64,000 nt of DNA from Flavobacterium sp. GT3R68 (GCF_007109225.1 NZ_VJZK01000001.1:186001-250000); one strand, 5' to 3'; counted from the stretch's first letter, positions 28,936 through 37,537 are shown. Program-made: numbers and translations. Notes: generated by a model from the sequence alone, not told the origin.

Positions 28936-30282
28936 TTACTTTGGGTCTTTCATTTTAAAAGTATCCATAAACGCTGTGGTATAATCGCCCGCAACATAAC
29001 GAGGATCATCCATCAATTGTCTGTGGAAAGGAATCGTTGTTTTGATTCCCTCGATAACAAACTCATCCAAGGCTCTTTTCATCTTGTTGATCGCTTCCTG
29101 ACGCGTTTGCGCAGTAGTAATCAACTTGGCAATCATCGAGTCGTAATTTGGCGGAATAGAATACCCTGAATAAACGTGAGTATCTAAGCGAACACCATGT
29201 CCTCCCGGGGTATGCAAGGTAGTGATTTTTCCTGGTGAAGGACGGAAATCATTGTACGGATCTTCTGCGTTGATACGGCATTCGATTGCATGCAATTGAG
29301 GAAGATAGTTTTTTCCTGAAATTGGAATTCCGGCAGCCACCATAATCTGCTCACGGATCAAATCGTAATCAATTACTTGCTCTGTTATCGGGTGTTCTAC
29401 CTGGATACGGGTATTCATCTCCATGAAGTAGAAATTCCTGTGCTTGTCCACTAAGAATTCAACAGTTCCGGCGCCTTCATATTTGATATATTCGGCTGCT
29501 TTCACTGCGGCCTCTCCCATTTTCTCACGCAATTCGTCAGTCATGAATGGAGAAGGAGTTTCTTCGGTTAATTTTTGGTGACGTCTCTGAACAGAACAGT
29601 CTCTTTCAGAAAGGTGACATGCTTTTCCAAAAGCATCTCCAACAACCTGGATTTCGATATGACGTGGCTCTTCGATTAATTTCTCCAAGTACATTCCGTC
29701 ATTTCCGAAAGCAGCAGCCGATTCCTGACGGGCACCTTCCCATGCTTTTAGTAAATCTTCTTCTTTCCAAACGGCACGCATTCCTTTTCCACCACCACCG
29801 GCAGTAGCTTTCAGCATTACCGGATATCCGAATTCTTTGGATAATTGGGCTGCTTGTTCATAAGATTCCAAAATACCAACAGATCCCGGTACACAAGGCA
29901 CACCCGCTTCAATCATAGTCGCTTTGGCGGAAGCCTTATCACCCATTCTATCAATCATTTCTGGTGAAGCACCGATAAATTTAATTCCGTGTTCCTGACA
30001 AATTTTAGAAAATTTAGCATTTTCAGATAAGAAACCATAACCCGGGTGAATCGCATCTGCATTGGTAATCTCTGCAGCGGCTATTATACTTGACATTTTC
30101 AAATAAGAAAGGTTGCTTGGAGGCGGACCGATACAAACCGCTTCGTCGGCAAAACGAACATGAAGACTCTCGGCATCTGCTGTAGAGTAAACGGCAACCG
30201 TTTTGATACCCATTTCCCTGCAAGTTCTGATGATGCGCAACGCAATCTCTCCCCTATTTGCAATTAATATTTTTTTAAACAT
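28936..30282 (-). CDS. accC: Acetyl-CoA carboxylase, biotin carboxylase subunit
   Basis: This 448-residue ATP-grasp enzyme carboxylates the biotin on AccB, the first half-reaction of malonyl-CoA synthesis. It begins [24 protein letters not shown], and has the glycine-rich ATP loop [12 protein letters not shown] near residue 160, the [10 protein letters not shown] strand, and the [15 protein letters not shown] catalytic segment near residue 288. Length and motifs are intact. It is last in the fabH-accB-accC cluster, 132 nt after accB. Confidence 0.97.
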   Translation of the reverse strand: MFKKILIANRGEIALRIIRTCREMGIKTVAVYSTADAESLHVRFADEAVCIGPPPSNLSYLKMSSIIAAAEITNADAIHPGYGFLSENAKFSKICQEHGIKFIGASPEMIDRMGDKASAKATMIEAGVPCVPGSVGILESYEQAAQLSKEFGYPVMLKATAGGGGKGMRAVWKEEDLLKAWEGARQESAAAFGNDGMYLEKLIEEPRHIEIQVVGDAFGKACHLSERDCSVQRRHQKLTEETPSPFMTDELREKMGEAAVKAAEYIKYEGAGTVEFLVDKHRNFYFMEMNTRIQVEHPITEQVIDYDLIREQIMVAAGIPISGKNYLPQLHAIECRINAEDPYNDFRPSPGKITTLHTPGGHGVRLDTHVYSGYSIPPNYDSMIAKLITTAQTRQEAINKMKRALDEFVIEGIKTTIPFHRQLMDDPRYVAGDYTTAFMDTFKMKDPK

Positions 30283-30414
30283 CTTTTTTTAATTTAGATA
30301 ATTTTATTCCGCTGCGCTCCATACAATTCGGCTACGCCTCGGGTGACAATTGGATTATTTAATAAATTAGATGATTAGACATTTCAAGAAGTCTAACAAT
30401 CTAAAAATCTAAAA
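30283..30414 (-). other. accB-accC spacer with a repeat-like stretch and a small hairpin
   Basis: The spacer holds a GC-richer stretch, CTGCGCTC...CGGCTACGCCTCGGGTGACA (30312-30344). It resembles the CTTCGACTGCGCTCAGGATGACA motif at 58372. A perfect 6-bp hairpin, TTAGAC/GTCTAA, lies at about 30376-30397. No ORF is visible. Confidence 0.4.
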
Positions 30415-30891
30415 TTAAGATGGATCTACCAGAAATAAAGGTTGGTCAAATTCTACCGGAGACATATCGTCAACAAGAATTTTTACAATTTTTCCTGAAA
30501 TTTCTGATTCGATTTCGTTGAATAATTTCATTGCCTCAATAACGCAAAGAACGTCTCCTTTTCCGATTGAACTTCCTACTTCAACGAAAACCGCTTTATC
30601 TGGCGATGGTTTTCTGTAGAATGTTCCGATAATTGGAGATTTGATAGTGATATATTTTGAATTGTCGTCAGCAGCCGGAGCAGCTGCTACAGGAGCAATT
30701 GCTTGTGTTGCAGCTGGAGCCTGTGGCAAAGCATGTTGCGCTGGAGCTTGCTGCATATAAGTAATCTCTTGTGTATTCCCTTCTAAAGTCGTTCTGATCG
30801 TGATTTTCACATCATCCATTTCCAGTTTTACTTCGGCAACACCTGAATTGGCAACAAATTTGATTAAATTTTGAATTTCTTTTAAATCCAT
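30415..30891 (-). CDS. accB: Acetyl-CoA carboxylase, biotin carboxyl carrier protein
   Basis: This 158-residue carrier carries biotin on the Lys of EAMKLFNEI near residue 122. The N-terminal 60 residues begin MDLKEIQNLIKFVANSGVAEVKLEMDD and are followed by an Ala/Pro-rich linker (QQAPAQHALPQAPAATQ) and the 80-residue biotinyl domain. It lies 21 nt after fabH and upstream of accC, in the usual order for fatty-acid initiation genes. Confidence 0.97.
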   Translation of the reverse strand: MDLKEIQNLIKFVANSGVAEVKLEMDDVKITIRTTLEGNTQEITYMQQAPAQHALPQAPAATQAIAPVAAAPAADDNSKYITIKSPIIGTFYRKPSPDKAVFVEVGSSIGKGDVLCVIEAMKLFNEIESEISGKIVKILVDDMSPVEFDQPLFLVDPS

Positions 30892-30912
30892 AATATTTGT
30901 GTTTGGGTTAGT

Positions 30913-31911
30913 TTATTTTGTGTCATATGCCCATTTGAGATAGATAGATCCCCATGTGAATCCACCACCAAATGCGGCAAAAATTAAATTATCTCCTTTT
31001 TTCAATTTTTTCTCGAAATCAAATAACAATAATGGCAATGTGGCAGAAGTAGTATTTCCGTATTTTTCGATATTCATCAAAACTTTGGCCTCATCCAATT
31101 CCATTCGGCCTGCAGTAGCATCCAAAATACGTTTGTTTGCCTGATGTGCCACTAACCAGTCTACGTTTTCTTTCGTAAGATTGTTTCGTTGCATAATCAT
31201 TTCGCTAACATCAGCCATTCCTTTCACAGCATATTTAAAGACTGTTTTTCCATCCTGAAAAACATAATGCTGGCGGTTTTCAACGGTTTCTTTTGATGGA
31301 GGCAGAATTGATCCACCGGCGTCAATTTTCAGGTAATCCCTTCCGATTCCGTCTGATCTTAAAAACTCATCCTGAAATCCAAGTCCTTCATAATTGGGTT
31401 CAAACAAAACAGCACCGGCGCCATCTCCAAAAATAATGCAGGTAGCCCTATCGGTGTAATCGATGATGGAAGACATTTTGTCGGCTCCGATCAATAATAT
31501 TTTTTTGTATCGTCCGGTTTCAATGTAGGCAGAAGCGGTTGACATTCCGTATAAAAAACTGGAACAAGCGGCTTGCAAATCGTAAGCAAAAGCGTTTACC
31601 GCTCCAATTTGTGAAGCAACAAAGACTCCTGTTGAGGCAACCGGCATGTCTGGCGTTGTAGTGGCCATCAATACCAAGTCGATTTCTTTAGGGTCAATAT
31701 TTCCTTTTCTCAATAAATCCTGAGCCGCTTTTATGGCGAGGTAAGAGGTTCCTTTACCTTCCCCTTTCAGTATTCGTCTTTCTTTTATTCCGGTCCGCGT
31801 AGTAATCCATTCATCATTGGTATCAACCATTGTTTCCAGGATTGTATTGGAGAGTACATAGTCTGGCACGTAGCCTCCTACAGCAGTAATTGCGGCTGTG
31901 ATTTTATTCAT
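30913..31911 (-). CDS. fabH: Beta-ketoacyl-ACP synthase III
   Basis: This 332-residue condensing enzyme starts fatty-acid synthesis by joining acyl-CoA to malonyl-ACP. The catalytic triad is visible: Cys in QAACSSFLYG (about residue 114), His in AHQANKRI and Asn in KYGNTTSAT. The DEWITTRTGIKERR N-terminal signature is present. It lies 166 nt downstream of rpmF and after a terminator, so fabH-accB-accC probably has its own promoter. Confidence 0.96.
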   Translation of the reverse strand: MNKITAAITAVGGYVPDYVLSNTILETMVDTNDEWITTRTGIKERRILKGEGKGTSYLAIKAAQDLLRKGNIDPKEIDLVLMATTTPDMPVASTGVFVASQIGAVNAFAYDLQAACSSFLYGMSTASAYIETGRYKKILLIGADKMSSIIDYTDRATCIIFGDGAGAVLFEPNYEGLGFQDEFLRSDGIGRDYLKIDAGGSILPPSKETVENRQHYVFQDGKTVFKYAVKGMADVSEMIMQRNNLTKENVDWLVAHQANKRILDATAGRMELDEAKVLMNIEKYGNTTSATLPLLLFDFEKKLKKGDNLIFAAFGGGFTWGSIYLKWAYDTK

Positions 31912-32027
31912 AGGGTTTGCTTATTTTCTTCCCGGAGGGTGCTCACGAAAAGTTGTTGAAATTACAAAAAAATTTCTAAACCTAAATGTTTTGTACGTGT
32001 TTATTGGGCACTAAAGTTTTAAGCAAC

Positions 32028-32055
32028 AAAAAAAACTCTCACGTGGTGAGAGTTT
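32028..32055 (-). terminator. Terminator of the DUF177-rpmF transcript
   Basis: AAACTCTCAC (32033-32042) pairs with GTGAGAGTTT (32046-32055) around a 3-nt loop. On the minus strand an eight-T run follows, 22 nt after the rpmF stop. Confidence 0.85.
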
Positions 32056-32077
32056 ATCTTTCGTTTGCTATAATGTA

Positions 32078-32272
32078 TTATGCAACAGCAACTTGCTTGT
32101 CAATAACAACTTGTCCTCTGTAGTACATTTTACCTTCATGCCAGTAAGCTCTGTGGTATAAATGCGCTTCTCCTGTTACAGGGCATGTTGCAATTTGAGC
32201 AACTGTAGCTTTATAATGCGTTCTTCTCTTATCTCTTCTTGTTTTCGAGATTTTTCTCTTAGGATGTGCCAT
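32078..32272 (-). CDS. rpmF: 50S ribosomal protein L32
   Basis: This 64-residue protein begins [20 protein letters not shown], the conserved basic L32 start, with the [24 protein letters not shown] core typical of Bacteroidetes L32. The paired zinc-ribbon cysteines of some bacterial L32 proteins are absent. It lies 9 nt after the DUF177 gene, the classical L32-DUF177 pairing. Confidence 0.97.
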   Translation of the reverse strand: MAHPKRKISKTRRDKRRTHYKATVAQIATCPVTGEAHLYHRAYWHEGKMYYRGQVVIDKQVAVA

Positions 32273-32281
32273 TTTACTATA

Positions 32282-32827
32282 TTATTTATCCGTTAATAGT
32301 TTCTTTAATTCGTCCCAACGCGGGTCAATATTTTCTTCTTGCTTATTCTTTTCTGCTTTTTTCTCCTCAACTCTCAATTCATTCAGTTTTCGAAGGGCTT
32401 CACTATCTAAAGTTCCGTCCTTTACTCCCGGATGAACCCTTCTCAAGGGGATTGACAATGCAATCATTTCATAAATGATCTGCGAAACGTCTAATTGATG
32501 CTCACCATGCGGCAAAATCAACAATTCATCATTATCATCATTATATGCTTCCCCAAATTGAACTACTAATTTAACTTCTCCTTTAACAGGCAAATCAAAC
32601 ATTTCGTTCGTCAAGTCACACGGCACATGAACTGTTCCTTTGTGCTTGAATTTCAGTTCCAACATCGTGCTCTTTTTGTCCAAAACTACATTGACTTTGA
32701 TGTCTGAACTTTCGAACTCATCATAATCAAAGCTATCAAAGAACGCTTTACTTATTTGATATTCAAACTGATGTTTTCCTAACTTTAATCCTACGAAAGG
32801 AATTAAAAATTCATTTAACTGTTTCAT
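32282..32827 (-). CDS. YceD/DUF177 family protein
   Basis: This 181-residue protein is paired with rpmF. The DUF177 family is implicated in 23S rRNA metabolism in other bacteria and plants; the exact role here is inferred. Conserved features are HVPCDLTNEMFDLPVKGEVKLVVQFG, an LPHGEHQLDVSQIIYEMIALSIPLRRVHPG segment, and a DPRWDELKKLL tail. The ATG at 32827 is chosen. A further upstream TTG (32861-32863) is actually part of the TATCTTTG promoter element and cannot be the start. Confidence 0.9.
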   Translation of the reverse strand: MKQLNEFLIPFVGLKLGKHQFEYQISKAFFDSFDYDEFESSDIKVNVVLDKKSTMLELKFKHKGTVHVPCDLTNEMFDLPVKGEVKLVVQFGEAYNDDNDELLILPHGEHQLDVSQIIYEMIALSIPLRRVHPGVKDGTLDSEALRKLNELRVEEKKAEKNKQEENIDPRWDELKKLLTDK

Positions 32828-32860
32828 GCTAACAACAATTTGTCCCGAAACTTCGGGGTG

Positions 32861-32889
32861 CAAAGATATAAAATTATTGTAATATCAAA
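32861..32889 (-). promoter_or_regulatory. Strong promoter of DUF177-rpmF
   Basis: Read on the minus strand, TTTG (32886-32889) is followed by 17 nt and TATCTTTG (32861-32868), then CACCCC. Both Bacteroidetes elements are perfect. It gives a leader of about 30 nt. Confidence 0.8.
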
Positions 32890-32917
32890 AGTGTTATCAA
32901 CATTTTTTTGTTTACAA

Positions 32918-33961
32918 CTACTTTTCTTTTGTTTTTAGCGGCTTTTTACTGATCTCCGCGTATTCATTTCGTGAATTATAGATATCAATTGCCAAATAAA
33001 CGGCTTCTTTAAACGAATTAGGGTCAGCCATATTTTTTCCAGCCAAATCATAAGCGGTCCCATGATCCGGAGAAGTTCTGATTTTATTCAGTCCTGCGGT
33101 ATAATTTACGCCTTTACCAAATGACAATGTTTTGAACGGAATCAGTCCCTGATCGTGATAGGTTGCTATTATCGCATCAAATTTTTCGTATTGGTTGCTT
33201 CCAAAAAAACCATCCGCAGCATAAGGACCAAAAACCATGGTTCCTTTTTCAAATAATTTTTTGATGGCCGGTTTCATAATTTCATTCTCTTCCTGACCGA
33301 TTACACCGCCATCACCAGCATGCGGATTAAGTCCCAGAACGGCAATTTTTGGCTTATTGATGCTGAAATCCTGAATCAGCGATTGCTTAACCGTTTCGAT
33401 TTTTTTTCTGATTAAATCTTCCGTCAGATGCGATGCCACTTCATTTACCGGAATATGATCGGTCAGAAGACCTACCCTCAAATTATCCTGAACCATCAAC
33501 ATTAACGCATTTCCTTCCAATTCCTGATCCAGATAATCGGTATGTCCCGGAAATTTAAATTCTTCCGACTGTATGTTAAATTTGTTGATGGGAGCTGTTA
33601 CCAATACATCAACCAAACCTTCTTTTAAAGCACTTGTTGCCGCAACAAACGATTTGACGGCATATTTCCCGGCATTTTCATCATTGGTTCCGAAATTCAC
33701 ATCGACTCCTTCTTTCCAGACATTCAGCACGTTTATTTTCCCCGGAAGGATCTGATCCAAATTATCAATACCGTGTAAAGCGGCTGTAGATTCGAAATTT
33801 TTTCTGGCAAACGAAAGGATTTTTACATTAGCAAAAATAACAGGGGTGCAAAGTTCCAGCATTCGGGAATCTTCGAAAGTTTTGAGTATAACTTCGCTTC
33901 CAATACCGTTTAAATCTCCAATCGAAATTCCAACGATTATATTTTCTGCTTTTTTCACCAT
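32918..33961 (-). CDS. pdxA: 4-hydroxythreonine-4-phosphate dehydrogenase
   Basis: This 347-residue enzyme acts in de novo pyridoxal-phosphate synthesis. It has the GISIGDLNGIGSEVILKTF N-terminus, the metal-binding PGHTDYL, the LGLNPHAGDGG signature near residue 210, and a C-terminal ATYHDQGLIPFK and RTSPDHGTAYDLAGK. All hallmark motifs are intact. It is divergent from ribE. Confidence 0.96.
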   Translation of the reverse strand: MVKKAENIIVGISIGDLNGIGSEVILKTFEDSRMLELCTPVIFANVKILSFARKNFESTAALHGIDNLDQILPGKINVLNVWKEGVDVNFGTNDENAGKYAVKSFVAATSALKEGLVDVLVTAPINKFNIQSEEFKFPGHTDYLDQELEGNALMLMVQDNLRVGLLTDHIPVNEVASHLTEDLIRKKIETVKQSLIQDFSINKPKIAVLGLNPHAGDGGVIGQEENEIMKPAIKKLFEKGTMVFGPYAADGFFGSNQYEKFDAIIATYHDQGLIPFKTLSFGKGVNYTAGLNKIRTSPDHGTAYDLAGKNMADPNSFKEAVYLAIDIYNSRNEYAEISKKPLKTKEK

Positions 33962-33981
33962 GACGACACGTTATTTATTGC

Positions 33982-34003
33982 TAATTTTGAAGTTGCAAAT
34001 TTA
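33982..34003. promoter_or_regulatory. Closely spaced divergent -7 elements for ribE and pdxA
   Basis: TAATTTTG (33982-33989, plus strand) faces ribE. TAAATTTG (33996-34003, minus strand) followed by CAAC faces pdxA. Only 6 nt separate them; -33 elements are weak on both sides. Confidence 0.45.
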
Positions 34004-34020
34004 GTAAAATAAAACAAGAA

Positions 34021-34608
34021 ATGTTTACAGGAATTATAGAAACCCTTGGCACGATACAAGAAATCCGCAAAGAAAAAGACAACCTTCATATAACAGTGGC
34101 TTCATCCCTTACGGAAGCACTCAAAATTGACCAGAGTGTGTCCCATAATGGCGTTTGTCTGACGGTCGTGGCCATTGATTCGAACAGCTATACGGTTACC
34201 GCGATTCGGGAAACCATGGATAAAACCAATGTTTCGGAATGGAAATCCGGCGACATGATCAATCTGGAGCGAGGCATGAAGTTGGGCGACAGACTGGACG
34301 GACATCTTGTTCAAGGGCATGTGGACCAGATTGGAATCTGCAAATCCATTGAGGAAGCGAATGGAAGCTGGTATTTTACTTTTAAATATGATAAAAAATT
34401 AAACAATCATACCATCGAAAAAGGGTCCATCACCATTAATGGGGTCAGCCTGACTGTGGTGAATTCTCAAATAAGTGAGTTTAGCGTAGCCATCATCCCG
34501 TATACCTATGAGCACACGAACTTTAAAAATTTCAGAATAGGAACAAAAGTCAATCTGGAATTTGATGTTATCGGAAAATATGTCTCTAAATTACATTCCG
34601 TGCGATAA
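34021..34608 (+). CDS. ribE: Riboflavin synthase alpha subunit
   Basis: This 195-residue enzyme dismutates two 6,7-dimethyl-8-ribityllumazines to riboflavin. Two tandem lumazine-binding domains are visible. The first starts MFTGIIETLGTI with HNGVCLTV; the second starts HLVQGHVDQIG with INGVSLTV near residue 140. The length is normal. A terminator follows. Confidence 0.96.
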   Translation: MFTGIIETLGTIQEIRKEKDNLHITVASSLTEALKIDQSVSHNGVCLTVVAIDSNSYTVTAIRETMDKTNVSEWKSGDMINLERGMKLGDRLDGHLVQGHVDQIGICKSIEEANGSWYFTFKYDKKLNNHTIEKGSITINGVSLTVVNSQISEFSVAIIPYTYEHTNFKNFRIGTKVNLEFDVIGKYVSKLHSVR

Positions 34609-34623
34609 AAGAGACATATAAAA

Positions 34624-34653
34624 ACAAAAAACTCCAGTTTACACTGGAGTTTT
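34624..34653. terminator. Bidirectional terminator between ribE and the PID-CTERM gene
   Basis: AAAACTCCAGT (34628-34638) pairs with ACTGGAGTTTT (34643-34653) around loop TTAC. It overlaps the PID-CTERM stop region at 34639. Confidence 0.82.
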
Positions 34654-34854
34654 CTTATTGAGATTAAACTGATATAGCTTATAAAGACCAAATAATACTG
34701 AGATGAAAAGCAACACTAAAACACCTCCATCAATCGGGAGTCCCGGTGGTGGCGGTGGTGTGGGCGGTGGCGGATCTGCGGGAGCAGCAAAACTACTCAC
34801 ACATGTAAACAACATGCCTAAAACACCCAAAAGCTTATTTCTTGCGATTTTCAT
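34639..34854 (-). CDS. Small PID-CTERM sorting-signal protein
   Basis: This 71-residue protein has a signal peptide (MKIARNKLLGVLGMLFTCVSSFA), a Pro-rich linker (PADPPPPTPPPPPG), the PIDGG motif, a hydrophobic helix (VLVLLFISVLFGLYKLYQF) and a Lys tail. This is the PID-CTERM architecture, a putative sorting/anchoring signal found in Flavobacteria. Almost nothing remains between leader and signal, so the mature protein is essentially the signal itself. The ATG at 34854 fits the adjacent promoter, while a longer in-frame reading back to 35028 would run through that promoter. Confidence 0.8.
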   Translation of the reverse strand: MKIARNKLLGVLGMLFTCVSSFAAPADPPPPTPPPPPGLPIDGGVLVLLFISVLFGLYKLYQFNLNKKTPV

Positions 34855-34860
34855 AGGGCG

Positions 34861-34890
34861 TAAAAGTAAATAAAAATTCCATCTATCAAA
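34861..34890 (-). promoter_or_regulatory. Promoter of the PID-CTERM gene
   Basis: On the minus strand TTTG (34887-34890) is followed by 18 nt and TACTTTTA (34861-34868). The ATG begins 6 nt later, so the mRNA would be leaderless or nearly so. Confidence 0.65.
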
Positions 34891-35146
34891 AAAAAATAAC
34901 AAAAAAATTAAAAAAAACAAAAAAATATAAACAACCATAGAGTCTTTTGTTGAAACATTAGACTCCCAGTAATTATTATAATAATCTAAATAAGATTTGG
35001 CGGGTTTCATTATGTTTTGAAGAAACAATCAAAATACTATATAAATTTAAGCTTTTTTATTGTTAAATTAATAAAAATCCTATTCTAAAATTCAACTAAA
35101 AAGGGGTATGTTAAACCTTGCTTAACACAAAGTAATTTTAACCTTA

Positions 35147-35528
35147 TTGATTATTCGAAAAGCTACACCAACGACAATCCAACTCCGACCTGTTCACAGA
35201 TGCCGATTGTGCAGAATTTATAACCTTAAGAGGAAAAGGCTGGGTGTCTGCAATCAATAATGAAATTGTTGGTTCCGATTGTTGACCTATAAGACATTAA
35301 TTTCTGGGCCGTATTTGCACGACCGGAGTTTAGAAAACAAGGCATTAGACAAAAGCTTCACAACATTATGCTGGGCTGGTATTTCAGCCAGACGAACGAT
35401 ACGGTTTGGCCAAACACAAAAGCCAAACGTTTTACAGAAAAGCGGGCTGGAGAGAAATCGGCATCCACGGAAAAGTTTAAATTAAGTTTGAAATGACTCA
35501 TGAAAACTGGACCAATAGAAACAAATAA
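35147..35528 (+). pseudogene. GNAT-family N-acetyltransferase remnant
   Basis: The region reads as fragments of one acetyltransferase in different frames. First comes an N-terminal IRKATP segment at about 35153, then DADCAEFITLRGKGWVSAIN up to NNEIVG ending in a stop at about 35283. FARPEFRKQGIRQKLHNIML (the acetyl-CoA-binding RxxGI/G region) follows at about 35313. After one further frame change there is the C-terminal YRKAGWREIGIHGK and KFEMT. The middle of the N-terminal half is missing. This fills most of the 554-nt space between the PID-CTERM and DUF4468 genes; the remaining 35029-35146 is AT-rich with nothing recognisable. Confidence 0.8.
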
Positions 35529-35582
35529 ACATTTGCAAAATCAATTTTAAATTGATAGTTTTGGATTTAACCCCAATTTATC

Positions 35583-36143
35583 ATGAGAAAAATTATTTTA
35601 TTATCGTTGCTAACACTCACCACACTGTCTTTTGGCCAGGAAACCGAATTTAAATTTGCAAAAGAGGGCTTTACCGATTACATCATCACGACTATCGAAA
35701 ATAAATCGCAGACGGAATTGTATAAAAAAACGTTGGAATGGATTGGTGCTACATATAAAAACCCGAAAGAAGCCATTAAGTCGCAAAAGGAAAATGAATT
35801 CATCCGTTTTGAGGGAGTAAGCAAATCTTTAATCAATGTGAATTCTGCCGGAAAAATTCCGCGCGAGGCCAAATATCAGATAGAAATAACCTTCAAAGAC
35901 GGGAAATACAAATTGGATGTTACCGATATCAGTGTTTATTCCCCTCCCGGAGAAAATGGCGCGGGAGGCTGGGCGACCACAGAGCTTAAGAACCTCGAAG
36001 CCTATTATAATAAGAAAGGCGAAACAAAAACCGTTTATAAATATTACCCGGAAATGATCCCGGTCTTTTTTAACGACCTGAACAGAAACCTGAAAGATTT
36101 TATATTACACGGCCAGGCTGGTGGCAAAAAAAGCGATTGGTAG
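35583..36143 (+). CDS. Exported DUF4468-like protein
   Basis: This 186-residue protein has a signal peptide (MRKIILLSLLTLTTLSFGQ) followed by a single domain with the DUF4468 pattern: ELYKKTLEWIGATYKNPKEAI, an IRFEG strand, IEITFKDGKYKLDVTDI and a C-terminal amphipathic helix. The family is widespread in Bacteroidetes; its function is unknown and its fold is thought to be TBP-like. A terminator follows the gene. Confidence 0.75.
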   Translation: MRKIILLSLLTLTTLSFGQETEFKFAKEGFTDYIITTIENKSQTELYKKTLEWIGATYKNPKEAIKSQKENEFIRFEGVSKSLINVNSAGKIPREAKYQIEITFKDGKYKLDVTDISVYSPPGENGAGGWATTELKNLEAYYNKKGETKTVYKYYPEMIPVFFNDLNRNLKDFILHGQAGGKKSDW

Positions 36144-36158
36144 AAAAAAATTTAATTC

Positions 36159-36187
36159 AAGCCCTTCTAAATTAGAGGGGCTTTTTT
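36159..36187 (+). terminator. Terminator of the DUF4468 gene
   Basis: AAGCCCTTCTA (36159-36169) pairs with TAGAGGGGCTT (36173-36183, one wobble); Ts run to 36188. It marks the left edge of the AT-rich patch. Confidence 0.85.
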
Positions 36188-36281
36188 TGTAAATTTAGTT
36201 TTTAAAAGGCATCGACGCTAGTTCAGTTCACTGATAAATCGAGAAGCCTCGAAATTTATAAAAATAATCGCCATTGAAGAT

Positions 36282-36322
36282 TTGCAGGTGCTTTTGTATA
36301 TATTTGAAAAAGAAACCTGCAA
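36282..36322. promoter_or_regulatory. Promoter flanked by an 8-bp inverted repeat upstream of the nuclease-like gene
   Basis: TTGCAGGT (36282-36289) and ACCTGCAA (36315-36322) are perfect reverse complements. Between them lies TATATTTG (36299-36306), a TAnnTTTG -7 element; the left arm overlaps a TTTG (36281-36284). The right arm ends 3 nt before the ATG. The layout suits an operator or an mRNA/DNA hairpin. Confidence 0.55.
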
Positions 36323-36325
36323 GAA

Positions 36326-37522
36326 ATGAACACTGTAGATTATAACAAATCAATCCCATCTTATTTCGAATTAGATTCAAAAGGGAATATTACTTCTAAA
36401 AAAAGTGAAGAAGGTAAAAAGTTTTATGACTTTTTCAAAAATGCATTTCTAAAAGGAGAACCTATTGTTATGGAGAATCAAGGTTTTTGGCTGCATAATG
36501 ACAAGTATCTAAAACAACTATTTAAAGACCTTGAAAAAGAATATTATTTTCACAAAGATTTAGAATTTTTTACAAGTCAATATCAAATTATAAAAAAATT
36601 CTACAAAAATCTTTTTCGCTCTCATTTGCACGATATTTTTGTTGACTTTCTAATTTCAATAGAGCATTTTGAAGAAGCTTGGAATGAATGGAATGTTTTA
36701 AACTTTGAAATGTGGGAAAATGATGTTACATATGGCCCAAACCATATATCTATTCTTATGGATTTTGAAAAAAGACTTAAAAGAAAAATTGTCGATGGAA
36801 AACAAATCTTTCATATGGCAAAAAAGGACAATCAACTTACCGAGTTTGGAAAAAAAAATAGAAATGAAGTATTCAAGATATTATCTATAATTCTTTCTGA
36901 AAGTACTGGGCAAAGTTTCTTTGAACAATTCTACAAGAAATTTAATTATACCAAAAATCTAGAAACTTTCCCTTTTGATTATTACAAAAAATTCTTTGAG
37001 CACAATAAAAAGTTTTTATCTATTTATAATTGGTATGATATAAATAAAATAGGAGGTGCAAAACTTAAAAACGGGAATTGCTCCAAGGCATTTATTTATG
37101 AAGCAATAAGCTCGGAAGCTAGTAGATTACTGCGAGAGGGAGAAAATGAATACAGAAAAATAATTGGCGCGAAACTTATTGGAGAAGGTTGGATAAGCGA
37201 AACCGAATTATATTATAAAATCAAAACATATTTTAATGACTTGGAAATAATTCATCACGGCAGACCCGAATGGTTAGGAAGACAACATTTTGATGTCTGG
37301 ATTCCCAAACTAAATATTGCAATAGAATATCAAGGTAAGCAACATGATATAGCCGTTGAATATTTCGGAGGCGAAATTGCATTTGCAAATAATTTGATCA
37401 GAGATGAACAAAAAAAGAAGAAGTGCGAACTTAATAACTGCACTTTAATAGAAGTGAGACCAGGTTATAATTTAGAAGAAATATTAGAAAAAATAAAAAC
37501 AATTTACAGGAGTTTTAACTAG
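36326..37522 (+). CDS. Putative PD-(D/E)XK-type nuclease with unknown helical N-terminal domain
   Basis: This 398-residue protein is not recognised as a named family member as a whole. The C-terminal 120 residues have the layout of Vsr-like/DUF559-type restriction endonuclease folds: E294 in SETELYYKI, RPEWLGRQ, then D323 in HFDVWIP, E334 and Q336 in AIEYQGKQH, a FFGG-like YFGGE, and RDEQKKKKCELNNCTLIEV. D323-x10-E334-x-Q336 would be the catalytic triad, with Gln in place of Lys. The N-terminal 260 residues are helical, rich in aromatic and Lys residues, with no known motif. No signal peptide is present, so it is probably intracellular. Nucleic-acid cleavage is inferred. It is followed, with its own promoter between, by the HEPN gene. 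Confidence 0.7.
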   Translation: MNTVDYNKSIPSYFELDSKGNITSKKSEEGKKFYDFFKNAFLKGEPIVMENQGFWLHNDKYLKQLFKDLEKEYYFHKDLEFFTSQYQIIKKFYKNLFRSHLHDIFVDFLISIEHFEEAWNEWNVLNFEMWENDVTYGPNHISILMDFEKRLKRKIVDGKQIFHMAKKDNQLTEFGKKNRNEVFKILSIILSESTGQSFFEQFYKKFNYTKNLETFPFDYYKKFFEHNKKFLSIYNWYDINKIGGAKLKNGNCSKAFIYEAISSEASRLLREGENEYRKIIGAKLIGEGWISETELYYKIKTYFNDLEIIHHGRPEWLGRQHFDVWIPKLNIAIEYQGKQHDIAVEYFGGEIAFANNLIRDEQKKKKCELNNCTLIEVRPGYNLEEILEKIKTIYRSFN

Positions 37523-37537
37523 TGTGGATTTAAGGTT

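Noticed and set aside
32828..32863. Upstream TTG start for the DUF177 gene
   Set aside because: The TTG is the 3' part of the TATCTTTG promoter element, so it cannot be in the mRNA.
35279..35485. 67-codon ORF as an intact small gene
   Set aside because: It is one frame of the broken GNAT gene; the recognisable protein fragments lie in other frames.
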